A stretch of DNA of 5,179 bases from Clostridiales bacterium (GCA_019420945.1 JAHZGF010000038.1:1-5179), one strand, 5' to 3'; counted from the first letter of the stretch, positions 1 through 5,167 are shown. The notes: generated by a model not told the origin, from the letters alone. Program-made: numbers and translations.

Positions 1-1166
1 TAAATCCTGGCTGACAGGGAGCCGTTCTTACTGACCTCACGATCATAGGCGCTCTGCAACCGCTCAAACTTGCTCTTGAGGTCGAAGTAGGCCCGGTAGA
101 CGGAGCGCAGCACCTTGACGATCTTCTCCCAAAGGGGCTTGGCCTTTTTCTCCCGGTAGGACTTGGCCGATTCCAGCGGCCCCGCCTCCGGCAGCGTCCG
201 CTCCGGGTCGTCGGAGAAGTCCGCCGCCAGTTTCTCCATGCCCTTGAGCAAGGGCGCTACATCGTCCAGCTTAGCCCTGGCCTGGGCCGCTTTCTTCTCA
301 GCTGATGCTGCCTCCTTATTCTTTTTGTCGGCCTCAACCTGGGCCAGCGCCGACACCTCTTGAAGCTGTGCAAGCCGTTCCTGCTCACGCTCCGTCTTGA
401 ACTGCGTAACAGTCAAATGTTCTTCGGAACTACCACGTTCCCCACGCTCTACATCGTCATAGCCAGCGGAGCGCATATGCTCAAAGAAATCATCTTGCAG
501 GACACTGTACGACTTTCGTAGAACGGGTTTGCCCTTAGCTGTGCGTAACGGCTCCCCGGTGGTTTCGTCCAGAATGGGCTTGGACGCCCACTTCTTGCTC
601 ATGCTCACCTGCATGATCGTTTCCTTGACCTTGCCCACCAGGGACTTGTCCTTGCACCGCTTTGTCCAGCGTATCTCCTTCTCCACTACCGGGATATAAA
701 CCACATGGAGGTGGTAGTGGTACACGTCCTCCCCCAGCGCCTCGGACATGGCCCGGTTGCGCTCGTCAGCGTGCATGACCGCCGACAAAATATACTGCTC
801 TCCGCCCACGATTTTGATTGCGGCTTTGTATGCTTCGGTGTAAAATTGTTTTGCAAAGTCATAGCCGCCGTGGTTGTAGAAGTAAGCGGAGTTTACGTCA
901 AAGACCAGCTCACCATATCGAAAGGCATCCTCCTTGATACCACGAGTGGAAATCACGCCATCAGCCTCCATTCGAGCAAACATCTCTCGATACCCGGCAG
1001 ACGGGGTTTTGAAATGGACATTGAGCGGCGTCCGCTCCAGTACAATGTCCTGATTGACATAGGAATCCTTCTCACGCTCGTTGTGCTGCTGGGTGTTACC
1101 GATCTTGGTTTCGGTCAGCCTCATATTTCTTGCGTTGGTACGGTCAATACCGTCGCCTCTCGCCAT
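1..1166 (-). CDS. mobV: MobV-family relaxase (Mob/Pre plasmid recombination protein), C-terminus beyond window
   Basis: This gene encodes the relaxase that would nick the element at oriT and pilot the single strand into a recipient. I read 388 codons from ATG 1166-1164 with no stop down to position 3; the frame continues off the left end. AGGAGG at 1177-1182, 10 nt upstream, supports the start. Residues 28-31 are HNER, matching the motif that holds the catalytic histidine (His22) of pMV158 MobM, so His28 is the likely nucleophile. Residues 132-135 (HADE) and 152-154 (HLH) match the metal-binding HxDE...HxH signature, but about 13 residues longer between the halves than the compact HxDExxPHxH form. 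Residues about 250-305 are rich in Glu, Lys, Ala and Gln and look like a coiled coil. The remainder is basic and probably helical. The gene lies about 87 nt downstream of the predicted nick, on the nicked strand, as I recall for pMV158. The family call is firm; the exact subfamily is not. Confidence 0.93.
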   Translation of the reverse strand, partial: MARGDGIDRTNARNMRLTETKIGNTQQHNEREKDSYVNQDIVLERTPLNVHFKTPSAGYREMFARMEADGVISTRGIKEDAFRYGELVFDVNSAYFYNHGGYDFAKQFYTEAYKAAIKIVGGEQYILSAVMHADERNRAMSEALGEDVYHYHLHVVYIPVVEKEIRWTKRCKDKSLVGKVKETIMQVSMSKKWASKPILDETTGEPLRTAKGKPVLRKSYSVLQDDFFEHMRSAGYDDVERGERGSSEEHLTVTQFKTEREQERLAQLQEVSALAQVEADKKNKEAASAEKKAAQARAKLDDVAPLLKGMEKLAADFSDDPERTLPEAGPLESAKSYREKKAKPLWEKIVKVLRSVYRAYFDLKSKFERLQSAYDREVSKNGSLSARI

Positions 1167-1176
1167 AGGCAAAAAT

Positions 1177-1182
1177 CCTCCT
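1177..1182 (-). promoter_or_regulatory. Ribosome binding site of the relaxase gene
   Basis: AGGAGG on the minus strand lies 10 nt before ATG 1166-1164. It is the only strong Shine-Dalgarno sequence in this stretch and fixes the relaxase start. Confidence 0.8.
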
Positions 1183-1228
1183 GTTTCAGATGTTGGGTTG
1201 TTGAAAGAGGACGGGGGTTCGGGGGAGG

Positions 1229-1297
1229 CACTTCCTGCGGGAAGTGTAATAACCCACTATGACACTTTCATCCCTTCGGTCTGCAAAGTGTCGTGGG
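1229..1297 (-). other. oriT: Putative origin of transfer (oriT) with MobV-type nick site
   Basis: On the minus strand, 1259-1250 reads TAGTGGGTTA, close to the TAGTGTG|TTA nick core known for pMV158-type MobV oriTs, so the predicted nick is between 1253 and 1252. Two inverted repeats flank it. One is 1253-1268 with 1285-1297 (CCCAC and GACACTTT paired with AAAGTGTC and GTGGG, with a 3-nt bulge). The other is a perfect 7-bp hairpin, CACTTCC/GGAAGTG, at 1229-1246. The cognate relaxase starts about 87 nt downstream on the nicked strand, and MobV relaxases typically sit next to their oriT. The nick position is inferred from similarity. Confidence 0.72.
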
Positions 1298-1305
1298 CTC
1301 TCCGA

Positions 1306-1350
1306 GGGGGTGTGGGGGCTTTGCCCCCGGCAACTGCGGTTGCCTCCCCC
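1306..1350. repeat. Nested GC-rich hairpins, cloverleaf-like
   Basis: A closing stem GGGGG (1306-1310) with CCCCC (1346-1350) encloses two perfect hairpins: GGGGGC-TTT-GCCCCC at 1314-1328 and GGCAAC-TGCG-GTTGCC at 1329-1344. The second abuts the first with no gap. The fold could form in single-stranded DNA during transfer or replication, or in the leader RNA between repA and the relaxase gene. No T-run follows in either direction, so it is not a standard intrinsic terminator. Its function is unknown. Confidence 0.6.
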
Positions 1351-1352
1351 AG

Positions 1353-1381
1353 CAGGGCCGCCCTTTGAAAAGGGCACCCTG
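1353..1381. repeat. Two-tier inverted repeat
   Basis: An inner near-palindrome, GCCCTTT-GA-AAAGGGC (1360-1375), is extended by an outer stem CAGGG (1353-1357) with CCCTG (1377-1381), separated by a small asymmetric internal loop. It lies between the cloverleaf-like fold and the GTGAC repeat array and is probably part of the same structured origin-like region. A role as single-strand initiation site or transcriptional pause is possible but not shown. Confidence 0.55.
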
Positions 1382-1408
1382 CACCCCGCCTAAACTTTGC
1401 TGCTCCCC

Positions 1409-1435
1409 GTGACAGCCGTGACGACCGTGACGATG
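1409..1435 (+). repeat. Iteron-like array, left half: three 9-bp GTGAC repeats
   Basis: Three contiguous 9-mers, GTGACAGCC, GTGACGACC and GTGACGATG, begin at 1409, 1418 and 1427. An oppositely oriented set of three lies at 1464-1490. Tandem short repeats beside a rep-type gene suggest binding sites for an initiator or accessory protein. They contribute to a 16-bp perfect inverted repeat (1417-1432 with 1476-1491). Confidence 0.65.
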
Positions 1436-1463
1436 TTTCAGACACCGCCGCCACTCTCAAAAA

Positions 1464-1490
1464 AGCCGTCACAGCCGTCACGGTCGTCAC
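1464..1490 (-). repeat. Iteron-like array, right half: three inverted 9-bp GTGAC repeats
   Basis: On the minus strand the 9-mers GTGACGACC (1490-1482), GTGACGGCT (1481-1473) and GTGACGGCT (1472-1464) repeat head to tail. They mirror the set at 1409-1435 across a 28-nt spacer. The first unit contains the TGA stop of the repA-like gene, so the array touches the end of that gene. Six T residues follow on the minus strand, but no compact hairpin precedes them, which makes a simple terminator less likely than a protein-binding array. Confidence 0.65.
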
Positions 1491-2644
1491 GCCTGGGACG
1501 GTTCCAGCGTCAGGCTGATACTTCTCCCGGCGTGGCTCCTGCTGTTCTCATAGCGGATGTGGTAGTCTGTCAGCAGCTTCCCGGCCCGGACGTTTAGCCG
1601 CATCGCCAGGGCGTTGGGCTTCATGTCAGTCTGGAGCGCCGCTACCAGCTCGGTGGCCGTACCACCCCAGGTCGGCTTCTCCACCGTCACAAGGGCGGCT
1701 ATGGCCTCCAGCACCGGGTCGGGCGGCTCTGTCCATGCCTCCGTTTCCGTACGCTCCAGCGTCCATATCAGCCGTTCCTTGTCCTTGGTAAGATAGAATC
1801 GCTGGTCTTGCTGGTCACGCCCGGCCACGTCCAGAACGGCGCTGCCGTCTGTCCGCTTCTCCTTTTGAAGAAGAAAGGCCCCGTCCGCCGCTCCGAGCAG
1901 GCCGTTGGTGCCGGAAATCATATCGAACTTATCATCGGCCTGTTGTTTGCGGGTGTGATGTACCAGCAGGAGGCAGACGCCGCAATCATCGGCAAGGCGT
2001 TTCAGTTTCCCCACCACTTCGTAATCATTGGCATAGCTGTACTTATCCCCGCCAGCCTCCCGGATTTTCTGGAGAGTGTCAATGATAATCAGCTTGGTGT
2101 TCGGGTGTTCCCGGACGAACTTCTTTAGCTGTTCCTCCAGGCCAACGCCAAGCTGTTTGGCGTAGACCGCAAAGAGCAGATTGTCGGTGCCCTCTGTGCC
2201 GAACATTCGGTATAGCCGCCCCTGCAAGCGGCGGTGGTCGTCCTCCAACGCCAGGTAGAGGACAGTCCCCTTGTGAACAGGATAGCCCCACAGGGGGAGG
2301 CCCATGCTGACATGGTAGGCAAGCTGAGCCATCAGGAACGACTTGCCCACCTTGGGCGCTCCCGCAAAGAGGTATGTCCCAGGGTAGAGCAGACCGTCAA
2401 TGACGGGCGGTCTGCTCTGGTAGATGTTCTGGTAAAGGTCGTTCATAGAAACCGTGTGGAGGTAGGCCGGGTCGCTCATGCGCCGCATATCTCGGAGCAT
2501 TTCTTCCAAACTTTCCTCTTGGGGGTTGTTTTCAGCCGTTTCCTCTGCTATACTTTTGGCAGTTGTTTGTGAAATGGGCTGTTCCCCGTCTGTTGGCGCA
2601 GACGGAACCGGGACAGTCCTTTTCGTTTCTCTGGAATCCATCAA
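1487..2644 (-). CDS. repA: RepA-like hexameric helicase / AAA_25-type ATPase
   Basis: This is a RecA-fold NTPase of the RSF1010 RepA-like helicase type, expected to unwind DNA for replication of the excised circle or during transfer. Residues 1-60 are polar, acidic and probably disordered. Walker A is GAPKVGKS (95-102), a catalytic-type acidic LALEDD is at 131-136, Walker B is KLIIIDT (174-180), and a sensor-like LLLVHHTRK is at 215-223. It is followed by a GTNGLLGAADG segment (235-245) typical of the family. Residues about 310-385 look like a winged-helix tail. The start is TTG 2644-2642 or ATG 2641-2639, adjacent codons. AGGAGG (2654-2659) is 9 nt from TTG and 12 nt from ATG, so TTG is slightly favoured. 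The ribosome binding site lies inside the end of the mobC-like gene, implying coupled translation. ATPase fold is certain; the replication role is inferred from family and context. Confidence 0.88.
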   Translation of the reverse strand: MMDSRETKRTVPVPSAPTDGEQPISQTTAKSIAEETAENNPQEESLEEMLRDMRRMSDPAYLHTVSMNDLYQNIYQSRPPVIDGLLYPGTYLFAGAPKVGKSFLMAQLAYHVSMGLPLWGYPVHKGTVLYLALEDDHRRLQGRLYRMFGTEGTDNLLFAVYAKQLGVGLEEQLKKFVREHPNTKLIIIDTLQKIREAGGDKYSYANDYEVVGKLKRLADDCGVCLLLVHHTRKQQADDKFDMISGTNGLLGAADGAFLLQKEKRTDGSAVLDVAGRDQQDQRFYLTKDKERLIWTLERTETEAWTEPPDPVLEAIAALVTVEKPTWGGTATELVAALQTDMKPNALAMRLNVRAGKLLTDYHIRYENSRSHAGRSISLTLEPSQA

Positions 2645-2648
2645 TCTA

Positions 2649-2969
2649 TCAATCCTCCTTCATGCCGCCCATGATAGCGGCGATCATCCGAATGGTGTCC
2701 AGCAGCTCGCTGTCCACGTTGGCCCCGTCCCTGATCCGCCACAGCTCGGCCAGCACAGTGGCCAGTTCGTCCCGCAGGGCCTTATACACCCTGGGATTGC
2801 CCTGCACTACCACGTCCCGGCACAGGAGCCGCTTGGTGATGTAGTCTTGCTTCGTCAGGCCAGAGAGCCGCACAGCGGCGTCGATCTGCTCGTTTTCCTC
2901 CGGGGATACCCGGAAGGCCACGGTCTTGTTCCTCCAGCGGTTGTGAGTGTCCAAATTCTTAGCTGACAT
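2649..2969 (-). CDS. mobC: Ribbon-helix-helix mobilization accessory protein (MobC-like)
   Basis: This is a small basic protein of 106 residues. A predicted beta strand KTVAFRVS (15-22) is followed by two helices, PEENEQIDAAVRLSG (23-37) and TKQDYITKRLL (39-49), the ribbon-helix-helix pattern of MobC/NikA-type relaxosome proteins. These bind oriT DNA as dimers and help the relaxase open the nick region. Residues 62-100 form a second helical part, probably for oligomerization. The ATG at 2969-2967 shares one base with the integrase stop (TAATG). The next gene, repA, begins 4-7 nt after its TGA. Position between integrase and replication/mobilization genes supports a mobilization role. It could instead be an operon autoregulator, since this fold also occurs in plasmid repressors. 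Fold call is good; the MobC name is inferred. Confidence 0.75.
   Translation of the reverse strand: MSAKNLDTHNRWRNKTVAFRVSPEENEQIDAAVRLSGLTKQDYITKRLLCRDVVVQGNPRVYKALRDELATVLAELWRIRDGANVDSELLDTIRMIAAIMGGMKED
2654..2659 (-). promoter_or_regulatory. Ribosome binding site of repA, inside the mobC-like coding region
   Basis: AGGAGG forms the Lys-Glu-Asp end codons of the upstream gene. Its spacing is 9 nt to TTG 2644 and 12 nt to ATG 2641, so the choice of start codon remains open by one residue. Confidence 0.75.
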
Positions 2970-4045
2970 TACGCTCCCATCCTTTCAAAGTCCAGTTTGT
3001 CCGCCATCTCCGTCTGCTTGGACGGAAACAGGTGGGCGTAGCGGTAGGTGATCTCGATACTCTCATGCCCCACGCGGTCAGCAATCGCCACAGCGGAGAA
3101 GCCCATGTCAATCAGAAGTGAGATGTGCGAATGCCGGAGGTCGTGGATTCTGATACGCTTGACCCCTGCCGACTTCGCCCCTCTGTCCATCTCATGGTGG
3201 AGATAGCTTTTCGTGATGGTGAAAATGCGCTCCTTCTTCTTGATGCCGTAGAGCATCCCCAGGTAGTCCTTCATCTCGTCACAGAGGAAGTTGGGCATTT
3301 TAATGGTGCGGTTGCTTTTCTTCGTCTTTGGCGTGGTAATGACGTCCTTGCCGTGGAGCCGCTGATAGGACTTGCTGATTTTCACCGTCCCGGCCTCAAA
3401 GTCAAAGTCTGCCGGGGTCAGGGCCAGCAGTTCCCCCTCCCGAATACCACACCAGTAGAGCATTTCAAAGGCGTAGTAGGAAACGGGCTTGTCCATCATG
3501 GCGTCCGCAAACTTCTGGTACTCCGCTTTCGTCCAGAACAGCATTTCCTTCCGTTCCTCTGACCCCATGTTTCCAGCCTTGGCGGCGGGATTGGAGCGCA
3601 GCTCATAGAAGCGGACGGCGTGATTGAAGATGGCGCTAAGCTGGTTGTGCAGGGTTTTGAGATAGGTAGCCGAATAGGGCTTGCGCTTCTCGTCCCGGTA
3701 GGCCAGCAACTCGTTCTGCCATGCGATCACGTCCTTGGTGGTGATCTCGCTAATCTTCCGCTTGCCAAAGTAGGGCAGAATTTTCTTCTGGATGATGTTC
3801 TCCTTGGTCAGCCAGGTGTTCTCCTTGAGCCGGGGTTTCACATCCTTGGTGTAAAGCTCGGTAAAGGCTTCAAAGGTCATATCCAGGTCGCCGGAGGTCT
3901 GCATCTGGAAACTGCGCTCCCACTCCTGGGCCTCCCGTTTGGTGGCAAAGCCACGCTTGCACTTCTGTTTGCGCTCCCCCGTCCAGTCCTGATACCGCAC
4001 CATGACGTACCATGTTCCTCTTGCTTCGTCCTTAAAGACTGGCAT
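2969..4045 (-). CDS. int: Tyrosine recombinase, element integrase
   Basis: This is a site-specific recombinase of 358 residues, normal for Tn916/phage-type integrases, that would insert and excise the element. Residues 1-50 resemble the arm-binding domain (WYVMVRYQDWTGERKQKCKRGF). About 55-145 is the SAM-like core-binding domain, and about 165-345 is the catalytic domain. Catalytic residues are visible: Arg202 (in GIREGELLAL), Lys240 or Lys242 (in TPKTKKSNRTI), His301 and Arg304 (in HDLRHSH), His327 (in GHES) and Tyr336 (in YRYAHLFP), nine residues after His327 as in XerD. All are intact, so it should be active. ATG 4045-4043 abuts the TAA of the excisionase-like gene, with AAGGAAGGG upstream. 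It is unusual that integrase is followed without a break by mobilization and replication genes, which ties their expression together. Confidence 0.95.
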   Translation of the reverse strand: MPVFKDEARGTWYVMVRYQDWTGERKQKCKRGFATKREAQEWERSFQMQTSGDLDMTFEAFTELYTKDVKPRLKENTWLTKENIIQKKILPYFGKRKISEITTKDVIAWQNELLAYRDEKRKPYSATYLKTLHNQLSAIFNHAVRFYELRSNPAAKAGNMGSEERKEMLFWTKAEYQKFADAMMDKPVSYYAFEMLYWCGIREGELLALTPADFDFEAGTVKISKSYQRLHGKDVITTPKTKKSNRTIKMPNFLCDEMKDYLGMLYGIKKKERIFTITKSYLHHEMDRGAKSAGVKRIRIHDLRHSHISLLIDMGFSAVAIADRVGHESIEITYRYAHLFPSKQTEMADKLDFERMGA

Positions 4046-4234
4046 TTAGTTCCCTTCCTTTCTGGCCCCGTAGAGCCGTTCGTTGAAATACTGGCGGTTG
4101 ACCCGCCCTGCGATGGTGATGAAGCCCTTGTCCTTCAATTCTTCGTTGAGCTGCCGGATGAGTTTATAGGCGTAGGGCTTCGATACACCCAGCTCGTCCG
4201 CAACTTCTTCCGCCCGGATGAATCTGTTCTCCAT
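4046..4234 (-). CDS. xis: Excisionase-like winged-helix DNA-binding protein
   Basis: This 62-residue protein carries a helix-turn-helix at about residues 6-30 (RAEEVADELGVSKPYAYKLIRQLN) and a probable wing at 37-50 (GFITIAGRVNRQYF). That resembles the MerR/excisionase-like domains encoded just before integrase genes in Bacillota elements. Such proteins bend DNA at the element ends and push the integrase toward excision. It is first in the leftward operon. AAAGGAGG (4242-4249) sits 7 nt before ATG 4234-4232, and its TAA abuts the integrase ATG. The protein could also act as a small transcription factor; the excisionase role rests on size, fold and position. Confidence 0.82.
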   Translation of the reverse strand: MENRFIRAEEVADELGVSKPYAYKLIRQLNEELKDKGFITIAGRVNRQYFNERLYGARKEGN

Positions 4235-4258
4235 ATGGATTCCTCCTTTCTTTTGATT

Positions 4259-4307
4259 TAACGCTATTTGCTTAACGTAGTCCTATTATACTAACTCTAT
4301 TCCGTTA
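4259..4307. promoter_or_regulatory. Candidate operators: TAACKCTATT direct repeats and TAAC-N8-GTTA
   Basis: TAACTCTATT (4292-4301) and TAACGCTATT (4259-4268) match at nine of ten positions and start 33 bp apart, about three helical turns. The first lies in the -35/-10 spacer of the leftward promoter and the second in the early leader. The spacer also contains an inverted TAAC-N8-GTTA (4292-4307). A further TTAACG pair occurs at 4258-4263 and 4272-4277. These fit binding by the adjacent XRE regulator, or possibly by the excisionase-like protein, but no binding is shown. Confidence 0.45.
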
Positions 4308-4313
4308 TGTCAA
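4285..4313 (-). promoter_or_regulatory. Consensus sigma-70/SigA promoter of the xis-int-mobC-repA operon
   Basis: On the minus strand, -35 TTGACA (4313-4308) and -10 TATAAT (4290-4285) are both perfect and separated by exactly 17 bp. The predicted transcription start is near 4278, giving a leader of about 44 nt before xis. Such a strong promoter driving excision genes implies tight repression, consistent with the divergent regulator and the repeats overlapping this site. Confidence 0.88.
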
Positions 4314-4357
4314 GACCTTCCAACGAGAAAATATAAACAAATTTATTTATTTTTCTC

Positions 4358-4386
4358 TTGACTGGTCTAAACATATCTGTTATACT
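4358..4386 (+). promoter_or_regulatory. Promoter of the XRE regulator gene
   Basis: -35 TTGACT (4358-4363) and -10 TATACT (4381-4386) are separated by 17 bp. Predicted transcription starts near 4393, about 31 nt before the ATG. The -35 boxes of the two divergent promoters are 44 bp apart, so one bound protein could influence both. Confidence 0.82.
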
Positions 4387-4410
4387 TCAAGTGTCCCCAT
4401 TACATAGATT

Positions 4411-4414
4411 GGAG
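4411..4414 (+). promoter_or_regulatory. Ribosome binding site deciding the XRE start
   Basis: GGAG lies 9 nt before ATG 4424. The longer reading frame from TTG 4358 is rejected because that codon is the -35 box of the gene's own promoter. Confidence 0.7.
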
Positions 4415-4423
4415 TTGGCAGTT

Positions 4424-4957
4424 ATGGCGATTGGTGAACGTATTCGTTTCTTCCGCAACATGAAGGGCATCACACAGAAGTATCTTGGCATGGTGGTGGG
4501 TTTCCCGGAACGCTCCGCCGATGTGCGTATGGCACAGTATGAAACCGGGAGCCGCACCCCCAAGGCCGACCTGACAAAGACACTGGCTGACTTCTTTGAT
4601 ATTTCCCCTGATGCCCTGACCGTCCCTGACATAGATACCGACATCGGCCTGATGCACACCCTCTTTGCTTTGGAGGATATTCGGGGGCTGACTATTGGGG
4701 AGATTGACGGCGAGGTTTGTCTGCGTCTGGACAAATCCAAAGGCAAGACCTATACCAATATGCTTGATATGCTGTCCGCCTGGGCGGAGCAGGCCAAGAA
4801 GCTGGAGGCCGGGGAGATCACCAGGGAAGACTATGACCGCTGGCGGTACAACTACCCCAAGTACGACACCACTCACCGCTGGGCCAAAGTCCCCTCCAAA
4901 GAGTTGAGCGATTTTCTGGTAGAAGCGTTCCGGGACAGGCTTGACATAGACGAATAG
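4424..4957 (+). CDS. XRE-family helix-turn-helix regulator
   Basis: This is a 177-residue DNA-binding protein, probably the repressor that keeps the element quiescent. Residues 2-62 form a Cro/CI-type domain (IGERIRFFRNMKGITQKYLG...MAQYETGSRTP...LADFFDISPDAL), with the recognition region around 27-45. A short linker leads to a C-terminal region (about 72-177) with a compact segment (IGEIDGEVCLRLDKSKGK, 91-108), an amphipathic helical stretch with a Trp (112-130) and a Trp/Tyr-rich tail. I do not recognise that part; it may serve dimerization or sensing. No metallopeptidase HExxH motif of ImmA type or LexA-like Ser-Lys cleavage site is evident, so how it is derepressed is unclear. It is divergent from the excision operon and alone on its transcript, ending at a strong terminator. 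ATG 4424 is chosen from the ribosome binding site and promoter position. Confidence 0.87.
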   Translation: MAIGERIRFFRNMKGITQKYLGMVVGFPERSADVRMAQYETGSRTPKADLTKTLADFFDISPDALTVPDIDTDIGLMHTLFALEDIRGLTIGEIDGEVCLRLDKSKGKTYTNMLDMLSAWAEQAKKLEAGEITREDYDRWRYNYPKYDTTHRWAKVPSKELSDFLVEAFRDRLDIDE

Positions 4958-4963
4958 ACAGCA

Positions 4964-4999
4964 AAAGCCCTTACCGACGTTGCCATCGGTAAGGGCTTT
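4964..4999 (+). terminator. Rho-independent terminator after the XRE regulator
   Basis: A perfect 14-bp stem, AAAGCCCTTACCGA (4964-4977) with TCGGTAAGGGCTTT (4986-4999), encloses an 8-nt loop and begins 7 nt after the TAG stop. The flanking A and T runs make it potentially bidirectional, so it could also block transcription entering from the right (from guaA, if that gene flanks the element). Confidence 0.9.
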
Positions 5000-5089
5000 C
5001 TAATATGGTTGTCCTCACTTATAAGCCGTAAAAAAGCATTCTTTACCCGCAATCCAGTGGGAATATAGAATGATACGGTATATGGGGAG

Positions 5090-5110
5090 CGTTATCAAAT
5101 CGTTATCAAA
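5090..5110 (+). repeat. Direct repeat CGTTATCAAA, candidate integrase/Xis arm sites
   Basis: CGTTATCAAA occurs at 5090-5099 and again at 5101-5110, an 11-bp period that places both on the same DNA face. The repeats lie about 60-80 bp inside the putative element end, where arm-type sites for an integrase with an arm-binding domain would be expected. Confidence 0.5.
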
Positions 5111-5133
5111 AGAGAGATATAAAACCGTAAAAT

Positions 5134-5148
5134 CGTTGTGCCACAACG
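5134..5148. repeat. Inverted repeat CGTTGTG-C-CACAACG
   Basis: A perfect 7-bp palindrome around one central base lies about 20 bp inside the putative attachment core. With no T-run it does not look like a terminator. It may be a recombinase or accessory-protein site. Confidence 0.5.
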
Positions 5149-5167
5149 GGTTCGGAGTTTCAAAAAA

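Larger units (their letters stand above)
1..5167. mobile_element. Integrative and mobilizable element, right-hand portion
   Basis: The window combines a tyrosine integrase, an excisionase-like protein, a MobC-like accessory protein, a RepA-like helicase, an oriT-like region and a MobV relaxase under an XRE regulator. Together these are the modules for integration/excision, mobilization and possible replication. No type IV secretion or coupling-protein gene is visible, so within the window it looks mobilizable rather than self-transmissible. Genes further left could change that. The right limit is inferred from a putative guaA 3' end at 5168-5179. The left limit lies outside the window, since the relaxase gene is cut by the window edge. 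Confidence 0.85.
5000..5167. other. Gene-free terminal region of the element
   Basis: I see no credible coding sequence between the terminator and the right edge. The stretch is AT-rich and contains only the direct and inverted repeats listed separately. This is what a recombination end region would hold. Confidence 0.5.

Noticed and set aside
705..1262. Plus-strand frame of 185 codons opposite the relaxase gene
   Set aside because: It is antisense to a gene with clear relaxase motifs and has no ribosome binding site or recognisable domain.
1253..1290. Relaxase promoter overlapping the oriT hairpin (TTGCAG with a CATAGT-like -10)
   Set aside because: The -10 match is poor and the spacing is 17-19 bp depending on the choice. 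pMV158 precedent makes overlap plausible, but the sequence here is too weak to annotate.
1460..1472. Intrinsic terminator after repA suggested by six T residues on the minus strand
   Set aside because: No compact GC hairpin immediately precedes the T-run. The preceding sequence is the direct GTGAC repeat array, whose inverted partner lies beyond the T-run.
1257..1490. Minus-strand frame of 77 codons starting at GTG 1490, overlapping the repA stop
   Set aside because: Its coding runs through the GTGAC repeats and the hairpin cluster, has low-complexity Thr/Val/Ala and Arg/Ser composition, no ribosome binding site of its own, and extends into the oriT-like repeats. The DNA structure explains the open frame.
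3620..4261. Plus-strand frame of 213 codons opposite the integrase and xis genes
   Set aside because: It is the antisense shadow of two well-supported genes. Its Leu/Val-rich composition arises from reverse-complement codons, not from a membrane protein.
4325..4357. Imperfect inverted repeat GAGAAAA ... TTTTCTC upstream of the regulator promoter
   Set aside because: The arms are seven A/T-rich bases in an AT-rich region, so chance occurrence is likely; mentioned only as a weak operator candidate.
4358..4423. Longer start of the XRE regulator at TTG 4358
   Set aside because: The TTG is the first base triplet of the -35 box and the -10 box also lies inside the extension, so it could not be transcribed from that promoter. 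ATG 4424 has a suitable ribosome binding site.
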